The translations under genes and the position numbers were made by a program. 64,000 bases of DNA from the NCBI GenBank assembly GCA_003184365.1, contig NKYR01000170.1:1-64000 (forward strand). Reading direction: 5' to 3'. The notes beneath the pieces are model-generated. The model ran no database searches and was not told the DNA's origin. It saw nothing but the letters and a program-made list of their open reading frames with translations. Each line of letters starts with the position of its first letter. Position 1 is the stretch's first letter. Source of the DNA: Evernia prunastri (taxonomy: Eukaryota; Ascomycota; Lecanoromycetes; Lecanorales; Parmeliaceae). This document shows, piece by piece, positions 1-11,451 of the stretch.

Positions 1-241
1 AAGAAGAGTTGCCAGTGTTAGTATGCATTAATAGCATCTATGTTCATAGCACAGTAGAGGCTGGTGATAGTTGACTGCGCGCCTAGCGCAACACTAGGCA
101 CACACACTAGCTAAGCGAAGAGGTATATCTTGCCTCTTCGCCTGCACCTCTTAGCAATGCATCTACATTTACAATTATCAAGACTATGCATATGCAAGTA
201 GTGATAAGTAACTGGACAATCACACCTATGTGAAACCAACA
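1..241. repeat. LTR-like direct repeat, copy 1
   Basis: A 241-bp sequence that recurs almost unchanged at 800-1040. From position 16 it begins TGTTAG and it ends CCAACA, the TG...CA form of an LTR. The purine-rich stretch just before the TG is shared by both copies, so each may be a 3' LTR with its polypurine tract. The repeat may continue beyond the window edge. No target-site duplication can be confirmed. Confidence 0.6.
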
Positions 242-245
242 ATTA

Positions 246-430
246 TGTCAGGGAACGAGGCTTGGTAGAAGGATTCTCATTCTCTATGGCTAGGACTAGG
301 TAGAATTCCAAGACGAAAGATGAGGAAACAAGAAAGAACGGGGGATGCGAGCAGCCCTTAAGGGGCTGTCGCCTAGATCGTCGGCTATCGCATAGATTAA
401 CCTGACTAGACTGAGATCCACACCATGACA
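246..430. mobile_element. Second LTR-like sequence, TGTCA...TGACA termini
   Basis: This 185-bp stretch starts TGTCAGGGAACGAGG and ends CACACCATGACA. It resembles the solo LTR at 56313-56575 in the same order: start motif, a segment with AAGACGAAAGA, a TATCGCATAGAT segment, and the CACC-TGACA end. The 431-799 tail (purine-rich, then the N at 642) may be leftover internal retroelement sequence. No flanking duplication is visible here. Confidence 0.5.
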
Positions 431-799
431 GTAGCTCCCCCTTCAAAGGCTGAGCTCCTGCGAAGCAGACAAAGGATGTAGACAAGGCGAAGGTAAAGAC
501 GAAGGCGGAGACAAGGCGAGGGCGGAGGCGAAGACTAAGCGCGGCGAGCAAGCGAGGCGAGAAAGGCGAAAACTGGACGAGACACAGGCGAAGATTAGGC
601 GGGCGAGAGGAGGATTAGACGAAGGACGAACGCGAGGCGAGNATCAATGGCGCTGATAACCCTGCCGATGCCATGACGAAATCGACCGCCAATAAAGCCC
701 TAGAAGCTTTTGTTTCTGATAACACGATCACGGTAAGAATAGATGGATGGGTCAAGCGTGGATAGGAAGCTCTATGGAGGCAGCAGGGTCCAAGCACAA

Positions 800-1040
800 A
801 AGAAGAGTTGCCAGTGTTAGTATGCATTAATAGCATCTATGTTCATAGCACAGTAGAGGCTGGTGATAGTTGACTGCGCGCCTAGCGCAACACTAGGCAC
901 ACACACTAGCTAAGCGAAGAGGTATATCTTGCCTCTTCGCCTGCACCTCTTAGCAATGCATCTACATTTACAATTATCAAGACTATGCATATGCAAGTAG
1001 TGATAAGTAACTGGACAATCACACCTATGTGAAACCAACA
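800..1040. repeat. LTR-like direct repeat, copy 2
   Basis: Second copy of the 241-bp repeat at the window start. It borders the AT-rich block directly. Its sequence is not RIP-degraded, in contrast to the DNA on its right. Confidence 0.6.
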
Positions 1041-4000
1041 AATATCGAGATATTATTTAGAATATTTTATATCAGTCGAAATTCTTTTTAGATCGTCTAA
1101 ACGATTATATATTTGATTTATATATAATAATAAATTATATAAATGAGATATAGTTATAAGAGTTATTCTAGATCTTTATTCGATTTTACTTTCTAATATA
1201 AAAATCGCTATAATAGATTATTAATTCGAAAGTTCTCGAATTTATTTCTTGCTACGAATTAGATTTTATTCTTTATTATAAAAACTTCATATCTTTCTTA
1301 ATACGTTAAAATCGATATCTCTATTTTCGAATTAAAGTTAATTCTCTAAAAACGTCGCTTTAATAGCGTCTTATAAATTATATTTTAATCGACTTTGCTA
1401 AAGAATATAGATACTTTCTTCGATCGATTCTTTATGATTTTATTAATCGTTATATTAAAGTTCTCTCTCGACTTTTAATTTCTTCGTTATTAAAATTCTT
1501 CTTTCGTTCGAAGTTATTAACTTTAACTGAAAGAGAGATATTATTAAATTAATCTATTAATCGCTATTATTATTCTCTCTCTATAAATAAAATTAATGAT
1601 TTTAAAATAAATTAATTTTCGTTAATAAAATCTCATATATACTTAAAGACTCTAATCTTTATATTTTAAAGATTCTGTTAATAGATCGATTTGAACTTTT
1701 TAACGTCTTTTAAACTAGTTATCTTGTTACTAAATCTCACATTTAAATAATATCATATATCAATAATTAATAGTTTCTTCGTTAATTTAAAAAGCTCTAT
1801 TATTATAATTTTATCTTTATTTTTAATTCTTTTTTATATCAATCACACGTAGCGTAAAAGCTTCTATAAATAACTTTATTAATTTATAAAAATCTATATT
1901 TAGAAACTAAAAACGACGTCGAAGATATAATTCGTTTATATCGATTTATCGTATATTATTAAAATATCTCTAACGAGAAAGACAAATAATACTTTCGAAT
2001 ATTTCATCGATTTTATAATCTAAGAATTACATTAATCTTAATTATCGAGTCGAGATTAATACTTTCGATTTCGTCTCTTCCTCGAAAAAAATAAACGTAT
2101 AAATTTTTTATTATATTTCTTACTTTATTATTTTATATAAAACGATAATATTTGATTTTTAGCTTAATTTTTAAATTTGAAGATATTTTTAAAAATCTTA
2201 ATATATATTTCGAAAGTAATATTATACACGTATTTGTAATTAATATTCTCTTCTTAATAAAGAGATGAGATTTCGATTAAGTGTTTACGATATTTCTTAT
2301 CTTTGTTAAAGTTACTTCTCAAAACTTTTTAAGCGATCGTTTAATTTTAATTTCTATCGATATACTTAAATATTTATAAACTTTATTTTCGAAAATATTG
2401 ATAATTAACACGTTTTTTATTCTTATCAAAAATAACTTCGTTTAATTAATTCAAACTTTCGTAACGCGATAATATAAATTTAATATTCGCATAATTATAT
2501 TCGTCTCTTTTTAAATTCGTATTATTATTATTATATTATTTATATATATTAAAGACTTAATTATTCGATTCTTAATAGTTATTTCGTTTACTACGATATT
2601 AATTAATATATAACGAGTTAAAACTTCGATTACGAATATAAAGAGAATATAGCTAAGAAAATTCTCTTATCTTATCTCATAAAATATAAAAATTCTTTCT
2701 TTAATATATTCGTTAATATATAATCGAACGAAAGTATTATTATATAGTATCTTAATTTATCGAATAAAGTCTTCGAGAATCTCGATCTGTCTGAGTGCTT
2801 TCTTCAGAAATTTATAACTTATTTTATTATACGTCTTTTTTTAATTTAAGAAGAATAACGTTAAATCTTCTCTCTTTCGTATTTTCTTTATATTTGACTT
2901 ATATTAAATAATAAAATATTATATTATCTTAATATTATTATTAATTAGACGTTTCGATAGAAAACTCGCTTATTATAAGATTATTATTTTATTTAAAGCT
3001 CTTATTAAACGTTATATTAAAATATTCGTAAAGAATTTATAATTCGTATTTATTATAAATAACGATTTATAATTTTTGATATCTATCTTTAAGTCTTTAT
3101 TCTTAAAAATTATTATTAATAATTTAGTTATTTAATTTTTAAAGAGTTAATTAATCTTCTATATGTAATTATAAAGATCAATTAATCTTTTTATTATTAA
3201 AGACGATTTTTTTTTTCAACGTCTTCTTCGAGCGAGACGTTAGTATCTTAAAACATTTTGAAAAAATATCGTTATTTTTAAGCGACTTTTCTAGAATCGT
3301 ACGTTAAATAATTAACTTTATCTTATTAATTGATATAAATATTAACAACTTTATAATCGCTTTCGAAAATATCTTATTCGTTAAATTTCTTAAGATCTTT
3401 TATCGCGTCGCGTCTTTAGAGAACTTCGTTATATATAAATTTTTATAATACGTCTTAATTACTTCTATCCCGTTCGCACATCTCGAATATATATTTTTTT
3501 ATTAATTAATTAAAATTTCAAGTTTAGCGTTATTAAAGATCTTCGTTCTACTAAATATTAAACTTTTTATTCAATATAAGATATTTAATTATCACATTAT
3601 AGATATAATTATCATTATACGTTTTAGTCAAATACTCTTTTTAAGTGTTAATTATAATTAATCTTTCTTCGAGCTCTCAATTTCTTTTCTTCTCTAATTA
3701 TCCGTTTTTCTTTAAATTCTTTTATTTCTTTCTTAACACGTATTTAAATTTATAATCGATCTTACGATCGATTATTATTAGATTCTTTATCGTACTCGAG
3801 ATCGTAATTTTATATAAATCTTATTTCTTTAGAGAATTAACTTAGAGAAGAAGCTTTAGCGCTTTTCGCGTTATTTCTTTTATCTTAAATCTTTTAAATA
3901 ATAACGAATTAAGACGTTATCGTTTAAAATTTTTATTCGACGCTCTATCAAAATATAAGATCGCTATAATTACTTTATAATCTATTAATAGTTTATTCGA

Positions 4001-4770
4001 TTCGATACTTCACTTTTTTAAAACTTCGAGTTAATTATTTTAAATATAAATACGATTTATTCGAGATGTGATATATTTAAATTTTACTAGAAAAAAAAAA
4101 AAAAAATTTGTTTTTCGAATAATTATTTCTTCAATTATTCGTTAGATTATAAATATCTTTTTCTAAAGTTGTAAGAAGCTTCGCGAATTTCGTCTTCTAT
4201 TAAATCGTCGTTTTTTTAATATTAATAACTCTATTAATAAATTTTAAGATTAAGTTTTAATTATCTCTTATCACGTTATATAAGATATTCAATAAAAATA
4301 TCTTTAATTTTTTATTGATTTATTTAAATCAGAGAAGTTTTTTTTTATTCTTTACGAAAATATAGACATATGCGATCGTAATCGATTAATTACGACTTAT
4401 TATTTTATAAATTAATAAACGTTTATCTTCGCTATAAAGGATTTTATAATCTTATTCGTTATTTATTTATTATATTATTATCTTATTATTAATCATAATT
4501 GCGATATTACGATCTATTTCGTCTCGATTCGAGTCGTTTATATAATAAGTCGTAATCGATATTAATGAAAAAGTCTTCTAAAAGTAGATCTATATCTTTT
4601 TTAGTATTTCGAACTTTTAAATTAATATGATTTTCACGCTGCAATATATTATATATACGTCTAAACTTATTAAATTTAAATATTAATCTAACGTTAAACG
4701 AAACGATATTAATTTTATTTATAAAAATTTTAAGTGTTATTTTAATTAAGCGCTAATTAAAATACAAAAT
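1041..4770. repeat. AT-rich RIP-degraded block
   Basis: About 3.7 kb of very AT-rich sequence with no credible reading frame. CpA and TpG are rare on every line while TpA and CpG are common, which is the footprint expected of RIP acting on CpA. It is probably a mutated transposon, but no reverse transcriptase or transposase motif can be read, so the family is unknown. Confidence 0.8.
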
Positions 4771-4815
4771 AAATCATCAGTATCATCATCATCATCAGTA
4801 TCATCATCATCAGTA
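4771..4815. repeat. (CAT)n microsatellite
   Basis: Interrupted CAT/ATC trinucleotide repeat at the left edge of the 615-bp duplication. A shorter version lies at 5678-5692 at the edge of the other copy. Confidence 0.8.
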
Positions 4816-5415
4816 TATATAAAACAATAAGGTAGGGCTGAGCTAAAAAACCTTGAATTTGTATGTGCAGCCAATGTAAACCTCCATCTGATTACGCTTT
4901 TAGGTATCGCGTGCTGAGTCAGCCTGCTAGGCCTCCCGAGCGTAGGAACATCAAATTTTGGGTGTAATATACTTGCAACTTCAATGCCTCTATGCCCTCA
5001 GTGCATGATACCTTCAGACTTTCGTAGATTATAGGCCTCAATCTGCGCTTTCCAACGATCCAAGAATCTTCCTATTTGACGCGCTATTGATTGAGTGATG
5101 TTTCATTGAAATAACTGCTATTCAAGCAGTGGCTTACTCAGAGTCTTGGCAAGAATATTTTGTTTACCCTACACGCGAATAATTGTTACACCATATTCCT
5201 TCACCACTCCGCCATGAACGCATTCGCCTTGGGTACTCCTCGCCCGATTGTTACTAAGCATTTCAGGTATCCTACAACCCTTCCTGCAGTTCCTTGACAC
5301 TTCCCCTGACGTTTCTAGACGACCGTTGAGCGAATCTTCCTCCGCTGGCAATCGCGGTACACCACCACGCAGTACCACTCCCAATCGCGGCGGCAGACCT
5401 CCAACAAAGAAGGCC
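4801..5415. repeat. 615-bp direct duplication, copy 1
   Basis: Matches 5681-6295 with about two differences seen (for example CCGCTGG versus CCGTTGG near 5346). This copy stops exactly at the ambiguous base 5416. It carries the upstream region and first codons of the ORF at 6128. Because it abuts an N, it may be an uncollapsed contig overlap or an allele and not a real duplication. Confidence 0.85.
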
Positions 5416-5416
5416 N

Positions 5417-5552
5417 CGGTATGAACGGAATAATAGCTATAAAGATCTAATGATGGCAGAAGGCCGATATTTGTGGGCAGGGCCAAGCCGCGCTAGGCCC
5501 GATCCGACCGAGTGGTAGGAGTCATGGTGTTGTGAGCTGGAACCATGACAGT
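5417..5552 (-). mobile_element. LTR-like fragment (reverse orientation)
   Basis: Read on the minus strand it begins TGTCATGGTTCC and contains a GCGCGGCTTGGCC segment similar to the one in the solo LTR at 56855-57047. Its far end is cut by the N at 5416. It is GC-normal while 5553-5680 beside it is AT-rich. Confidence 0.4.
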
Positions 5553-5680
5553 AGTTAACAAAGTATTAAAAGAAAAGACTTCGAGAGAGATAATTACAAT
5601 AATTAATAAATATATTAAGAATATGAATTCTATAAGAAAGTCGATTAGAACGACTAGAAGATTTGAGAGCGATGATATCA

Positions 5681-6295
5681 TCATCATCATCAATATATAT
5701 AAAACAATAAGGTAGGGCTGAGCTAAAAAACCTTGAATTTGTATGTGCAGCCAATGTAAACCTCCATCTGATTACGCTTTTAGGTATCGCGTGCTGAGTC
5801 AGCCTGCTAGGCCTCCCGAGCGTAGGAACATCAAATTTTGGGTGTAATATACTTGCAACTTCAATGCCTCTATGCCCTCAGTGCATGATACCTTCAGACT
5901 TTCGTAGATTATAGGCCTCAATCTGCGCTTTCCAACGATCCAAGAATCTTCCTATTTGACGCGCTATTGATTGAGTGATGTTTCATTGAAATAACTGCTA
6001 TTCAAGCAGTGGCTTACTCAGAGTCTTGGCAAGAATATTTTGTTTACCCTACACGCGAATAATTGTTACACCATATTCCTTCACCACTCCGCCATGAACG
6101 CATTCGCCTTGGGTACTCCTCGCCCGATTGTTACTAAGCATTTCAGGTATCCTACAACCCTTCCTGCAGTTCCTTGACACTTCCCCTGACGTTTCTAGAC
6201 GACCGTTGAGCGAATCTTCCTCCGTTGGCAATCGCGGTACACCACCACGCAGTACCACTCCCAATCGCGGCGGCAGACCTCCAACAAAGAAGGCC
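5681..6295. repeat. 615-bp direct duplication, copy 2
   Basis: Second copy of 4801-5415. It continues without a break into the reading frame at 6128, so this is the copy still joined to downstream sequence. Confidence 0.85.
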
Positions 6296-6580
6296 CGAAC
6301 AGACTCATTGCCACCGAGTTCACCTCTTACCTCTTCGCAAGGCAGCAGTGCAGCCTCATTCGCCTCCTCGCCGCCCTCCTACCCCTCGCCCCTCGCGTCC
6401 CAGATCAGCTCCATTGCCTCCTTCCAAGACGCGTCAAATACTCCTGAACCGTCACAAGCACCTGCTGATGATCCACCTGCTTCAGATCCTCCAGAAGACC
6501 TCTTCGAAGACGTACCGGACGGTCTCTTTGACGACATAGACCTCTACGATGTACCACCTAATCATCCAGTCCAACGATGA
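6128..6580 (+). CDS. Ser/Pro-rich hypothetical ORF
   Basis: An open frame of 150 codons with a basic patch (PPTKKAR), a long Ser/Pro/Ala-rich stretch and an acidic end (DLFEDVPDGLFDDIDLYD). I do not recognise a family. The composition suggests a disordered, possibly nuclear, protein segment. The frame ends just where the DUF7580 frame begins, overlapping it in another phase. It may be an unrelated 5' exon fused to, or inserted beside, the DUF7580 gene. The start is uncertain because the first 168 bases lie inside the 615-bp duplication. Confidence 0.35.
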   Translation: MLLSISGILQPFLQFLDTSPDVSRRPLSESSSVGNRGTPPRSTTPNRGGRPPTKKARTDSLPPSSPLTSSQGSSAASFASSPPSYPSPLASQISSIASFQDASNTPEPSQAPADDPPASDPPEDLFEDVPDGLFDDIDLYDVPPNHPVQR

Positions 6581-8271
6581 ATTAGATGCCTTCATGAAGA
6601 ACCCAGGAGGCGCTTTCTCCCACAAGCCAGAATACGAGGAAAGACTGAGCACCCGCCTAGGCCGTTCATATGGCAATTACACTAGGATCATGGCAGATAT
6701 GTTGGAGTCTCTAGAAGCGGCTCGTAAGGAATTGGGCATAGGGGAGAACGGGGAGGTCCGCTTTCCTTCTGCTGTCTTATTTTATTAGTCGCACTAACTA
6801 ATATTCTTTGCCGTATTAGATCCTTTGGGACGATTATTCCTCACCCGAACGACAATACAAGAGACTGAAGCTTGCCTTATCCAAGAATGTCTACGCAGAC
6901 CTCCTTTCCGAGATCAAAGAAGCCAATCACGAGCTCAAAGAGTTCACAAAGGAAAGCCACATCCTTGAATCCAACAGAAAAAAGCGCCGGTCGAAGCGTC
7001 AGCCAGTGGACTTCCAACTTATCAGACGTCAGGCACGAAGTCTCTACAACGTCATGGTTGCGGGAAGATCATGGAGATGTAGATGCCGGAAATACCATGT
7101 GGCTAGCCTGCGGTTGGAGCCAAGACCTTGGGAAGAGGACAAGGGTAAAGGTAACGCTGTCGGGGCAACGCGTCTGAAATTCAGAGTCTTGCTATCGAAA
7201 TCGTGCCCAGATGATGTTATTGAGGTCAAATGGAAGTGGCGAGAGCTCGAAATCGAGCCAATGGAGACGTCTGAAAGTCCAATGGCTGAATTTGGGAAGA
7301 ACGCCGAAACACTGAGTATTAGTACACTATCTCTTGTCTCTTCGTAAGTTCGAAAAACCCGGATTTTGTGACCGACTCAAGCTAAGCCCAGAGAAAGTTC
7401 CGAACCACTCGCAAAGAAGAAGGCCGTCAGTTTTGCATTCACACCACCCACCAAACCCACTCGGCCTCCTGCACCGACAGAACTCTCTCATACCGGAATG
7501 GGCCCGATCAATGATATATGTACCGCAGTGTCGGAGCACTACGGTGTCAGACAGGGGATAGGCTTTCTCACAGATGAAATTGTTGGCCAACACCGGCATG
7601 ACGTATATCTTGTTGATGACAGGGTCCGACAGGGAACGGATCCCAAGTCGCTCGAATATCTTTTGCATGTTTCGAAACAACGAGACCCAGGCTTTAGTCT
7701 GAGTCGCCGAGATCGCTTGTATATTGCTGTTATATTGGCGTCCAGCGTACTCCAGTTGGACGGGACCTTGTGGCTAAAGAAACAATGGAGGAGTGGCGAC
7801 ATCCTCTTCTTACCTCTCGAGGACCGGAAATCATCTGCGCCAAAAGTTGACTTTGCCCATCCGTATGTGTCATGGAAGGTTTCTCCGGAGGATGTGGACA
7901 CAGCTCTAATCGCAGATCCGACTCGAAGTAATTTTGCTCATCGCATCCCAAGTGAGATCTTATTTGTGCTTGGGATTACGCTCACTGAGCTCTGCTTTGG
8001 GCAGAACATATATGAAATGCGAATCCAGGAGGATGTCGATACAACCGAAGTCATGACCAACTTCAACACTGCTAGCCGTCTTATTGATTACGTATACAGT
8101 GAGAGTGGTAGCAGGTATGGCGACGTCGTCCGGAGATGCTTGAAGTGCCCCCCTGATGTTAGGGACGCTAGCCTTGACAATGCAGAGTTCCAAGACGCTG
8201 TATTCGACTCCATTGTTACACCACTCCGACAAGACTTTGAAGACTTCAATGGCGGTTCAAGGATTAGGTAA
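6549..8271 (+). pseudogene. DUF7580 family gene, 5'-truncated
   Basis: Three coding blocks join well: to 6755, 6820-7343 and 7392-8271. The proposed introns are 6756-6819 (acceptor TATTAG, CTAAC branch, poor donor GTCCGC) and 7344-7391 (GTAAGT...CCCAG, 48 bp). The first block has the family's NPGGAF...PEYEERL segment and the middle block its basic helical segment. The last has RDRLYIAVILASSVLQL, the HPYVSWK region and the FVLGITLTELCFG motif. These multi-helix proteins are common in fungi and often grouped with prion/HeLo-type incompatibility proteins; the molecular role is unknown. The usual first 100 or so residues are missing and an unrelated Ser/Pro ORF stands in their place, so the gene is probably not functional. 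Confidence 0.7.
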
Positions 8272-8973
8272 CGCTATCAAGAAAATGCCGCCCGCAGTTG
8301 ATACCCGGCCTGAAAGTAAGAGACAGGCAGCTGTCACAAGAGAGGAAGAGGACGAGGGCCACGCCTCAGATGCTTGCGGTGTATCGAGCTTGTGGGTAGG
8401 ATGACGCTGAAATCCGAGGCGAAGTCCTCCTTCTGGGGTCTCAGACTGTACTAGTGGAGGGCGCAAGAGATATTATTAGACACTTACAACTATGAACTCC
8501 GAAGCCAATAGTATAGAGTACCGGAACACGAACTCTACCCGCACCGTCTTTAAAGCCTCCAACTTCTGCCTCCCTAAACCTTATATATATCTTCCCTCAT
8601 GATTCTGGCGCCTCTTCATCTCCTGTAGCTACCGCACCCTCCGTATGCCTCTTGTCTAGTTCTCTGGGGTTTCAGAGCCAAGGTCATGAACACTGCTAAA
8701 GTATCGGCAAAGCCCATGGTTGGAGGGAGCTTTTTCTGTCGCTGGTGGTCATTCGCAGTTGGTCATTCGCAGTAGCATCTCTTCTGTTGCGATTACCGTC
8801 TCGCAACGGAGTTCTCACTGCACCTTCCTTCGCTCGAGTGTTCATTGCAATCAAGAAAGGCTCGCCGGCAAGTGGAACCGGGGAGGGGCTCTGACTGTGT
8901 CGAAAAGTTGAAGTTGGCAGACGGGACGGAGAAGCAGGTTCGTGATAAATGGTTGGCGAGGTTGGCTTGCTGG
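8272..8973. other. No gene recognised
   Basis: About 700 bp with only short unsupported frames. A small direct repeat (GGTCATTCGCAGT twice, near 8747-8774) is visible. Confidence 0.5.
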
Positions 8974-9600
8974 CTATCGTTTCAGCGTAGAGTATAGTTT
9001 ATCCGGTCCGGACAGGGTCTTCTCAATTGAGGAGACAAAGGTCTTCCCCATTTCAACTAGACGGTCAAAGGGGACCCGAAAGTCCTTTGTCAGCCTTCCC
9101 TCACTCTGCAGCGAAGCGTGGAAATTCGTGATCTCAATCATCTCAGGGACGTCCTTCCATCGTTTCATGGTGTCTGGGCTCACTCCGTACAGATCCGGAT
9201 AGATCGTACGATCGGTGATAAGGCCGGTCAGGCAGAGCAACGCATTGACCACTGGTCGATCACGGTGCGCAGCAAGATCCCAGGTCTTGATGCGTTCGTA
9301 GCCGAACTTGCCAATGCTCCTTTCCATCTGCTGTTAGTGTCGTTCCAGATGTCGCAGGCGAGTTTCCTTTCCGATATTCACGGCGGAAGCCTCCTGTAAC
9401 GCTTGGTCTTCGACCTTTTGGACTTTGCCGTTCAGCACCCTCAGCTCATCCTGGTAAGATCGGACTTCGGCCTTGAGTGCACGGATCTCGTCCCCTTGCA
9501 GCAGCTCTTCATGTCGGAGCTTTTCAATTTCTCCTCTCATTTGTGCCAATTCATCTTTAAGATCTGCATACTCGGTGCTTGTGGACAACTCATCATGCAT
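8974..9600 (-). pseudogene. Coiled-coil hypothetical protein with one in-frame stop
   Basis: A minus-strand frame starts with ATG at 9600 and runs about 208 codons, interrupted once by TAA at 9334-9336. The first 80 residues are charged heptad-like coiled coil (DELAQMRGEIEKLRHEELLQ). The rest is a mixed helical domain containing ITDRTIYPDLYGVSP and is unrecognised. The frame is identical on both sides of the stop, and the next two codons are CAG CAG. A CAA-to-TAA change is therefore the simplest explanation, and it is the CpA transition RIP makes. The ATG lies at the junction with ankyrin debris on the other strand, so the 5' end may also be broken. Confidence 0.45.
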
Positions 9601-9604
9601 CAGA

Positions 9605-9870
9605 CCGCTTCTGGGAGCTGGCGCGAAAGTGGATGCTGGCGATTTCCAAGACTACTGCGTTACATTACGCAGCTTCGTGGTCTTATAGCGAGAATGATCT
9701 TCCATTGTTTTTTACCCCACTGCTCTCGGGTGGTGCGAACATCGACGCACAAATCACCTCCGGCCATACTGCGCTTCATATTGCTATCCGTCGAAACACA
9801 TCCAGCAACGCAATCTACTTCATCAACTCCCTCTTTCACAGCCGCCATGTATGTATGGCGTATGCTTTCA
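9605..9870 (+). pseudogene. Ankyrin-repeat gene fragment
   Basis: Two ankyrin units can be read with a frame change near 9648. The first part is LLGAGAKVDAGDFQD, then TALHYAAS, then LLSGGANIDAQITSGHTALH. The TALH and GAxxxA positions fit the ankyrin consensus. No start, no domain beyond these units and the frameshift show that this is debris of a larger gene. It does not match the repeat unit of the NLR at 40.7-46.5 kb closely. Confidence 0.6.
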
Positions 9871-11451
9871 TTGCAACTCGGTTTGGAGGTGTGTGTTGGT
9901 TCTCGGGTGCCAAGCATTCGAAAGGAATATGAATACGCTAAAGGGAGGGCGATCTTCAGTGACTGCGCCCCTCCAGCTGCTGCCTGATTCCTACTTTTCA
10001 GCAACTGCCTTGTTCACCGCGACTGCGTTTGTTTTGGATTTGTTAGGTGTCAGGCAACATCAAGAAAGGGCAAGGCTTAGATGCTCACAGCCCCTGTTGT
10101 CCTGCTCTATTCCTGTCTCGTCGCATTTCAGACACAAAGCTCACTTCAGTATGAAATGTTTCTTGGATCACTATAATAGCTCCATACGCTGTTGATTGTG
10201 GCAATCCTTCTCCAGGAATAGCTGACATAGCTTTTGGCATCTTGACTATACCAGAGATCCTTCTCTCCCTTGGAATGATTGGCAAATTCATCTTTGATCG
10301 AATTAAAGCCTCCGCAAAGGCCCCGCAGTAGAGGACTCATGAATCATATCGTTATCATCACCGAAGCCGAATAAACGCCTGACTCCTCGAGCTTAGTAAG
10401 CCATAGTACTCATATCATGCAGAAGTCCGCCCCTTAATAGAGAACACCAATAGATCAAGCGATATCAGCTATATGAAATAAATGGGTTGGTGTCCTCATT
10501 TAGAGAAGGTTATAAGACGGTGAGTCATGACCTGCGTGTTGCATTTTTACTAGCGTCCCACGTTCGCCACAACCCGTAACACCAAACCGTCGTACGTCGC
10601 TTATTCAAACATCCTGATCAGCTCTACACCGAAAAACTCTGGCGCAAAATGATCGAGGTCGATAAGCTGTGTTCGACTTATGAATTAAATAGTAATCATT
10701 GCCAGGGTGAGTGGATTGAAAAAGAATTGGTTGACTTTTGCTTTTTTACAGAATCTCGTAAGATCCGGGCATGCGCGACGACTTCTGTCAGACTCGGACA
10801 ACAGATGTGCCGTAGTAGCACTGCCCCGATATATACAAGACTGAGATGCTCCTGGTCAGCGGTTGCTATGCTAGAATAGTATCCTCTGTATTGTGGAGTT
10901 GGACTGGTGGCGCGCAGATTGGAGGCGTGGAGCACATACCTTGAAGAATATCCGGTATTGGGGACATATTGTATCGTAGTGGAGGGTATTCTTTCTCATA
11001 CATCACCTCTCCCCCTAGATTCAAGGTCTATCCGTAGCTAAGCGAGCATTTTGTCCGGCTGTTGCGCCCCTCTCATTGTGAAATATTTATCAACAGCATG
11101 TACCTCTGACCAGCATATGTCGTCTTCAAAGGAGTTTTGAGCCTGTTGGAACCATTTGTTGCCCTTGTTGTTACTTCATTTTTGCCGTTGTAGGAGAGAC
11201 GATTGTCCACCAGGGGTACTGATATATGTTCCGGGCGGACATGGCCGCTCATGAGACCAATCTGACAACACTGTGAGTGCATGTACTCATACTAGCCATA
11301 AATCGTCGTACTATCTAAGCGGGAGGGTTTGTTACCAATATGATGCAAGAGACACGATGTTCTTATTCTCCAAGCGGGAGAAAATCTTCTGTCGGAGTCA
11401 ATAGGACGCTGAGCAGATTTCGCTGGTTTTTTTCGAATTCCAAAAATTCCC
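9871..11451. other. No firm gene; possible two-exon scrap near 10.6-10.9 kb
   Basis: About 1.6 kb without a recognised gene. Within it, 10705-10750 looks like a real 45-bp intron (GTGAGT, GTTGAC branch, TTTTTTACAG). It would join MIEVDKLCSTYELNSNHCQ to a short Arg/Ser-rich frame ending at 10879. I recognise no family and would treat it as gene debris. Confidence 0.35.

Noticed and set aside
4771..4815. Possible CRISPR-like short repeats
   Set aside because: A plain CAT microsatellite in a eukaryotic genome; no spacers or cas genes.
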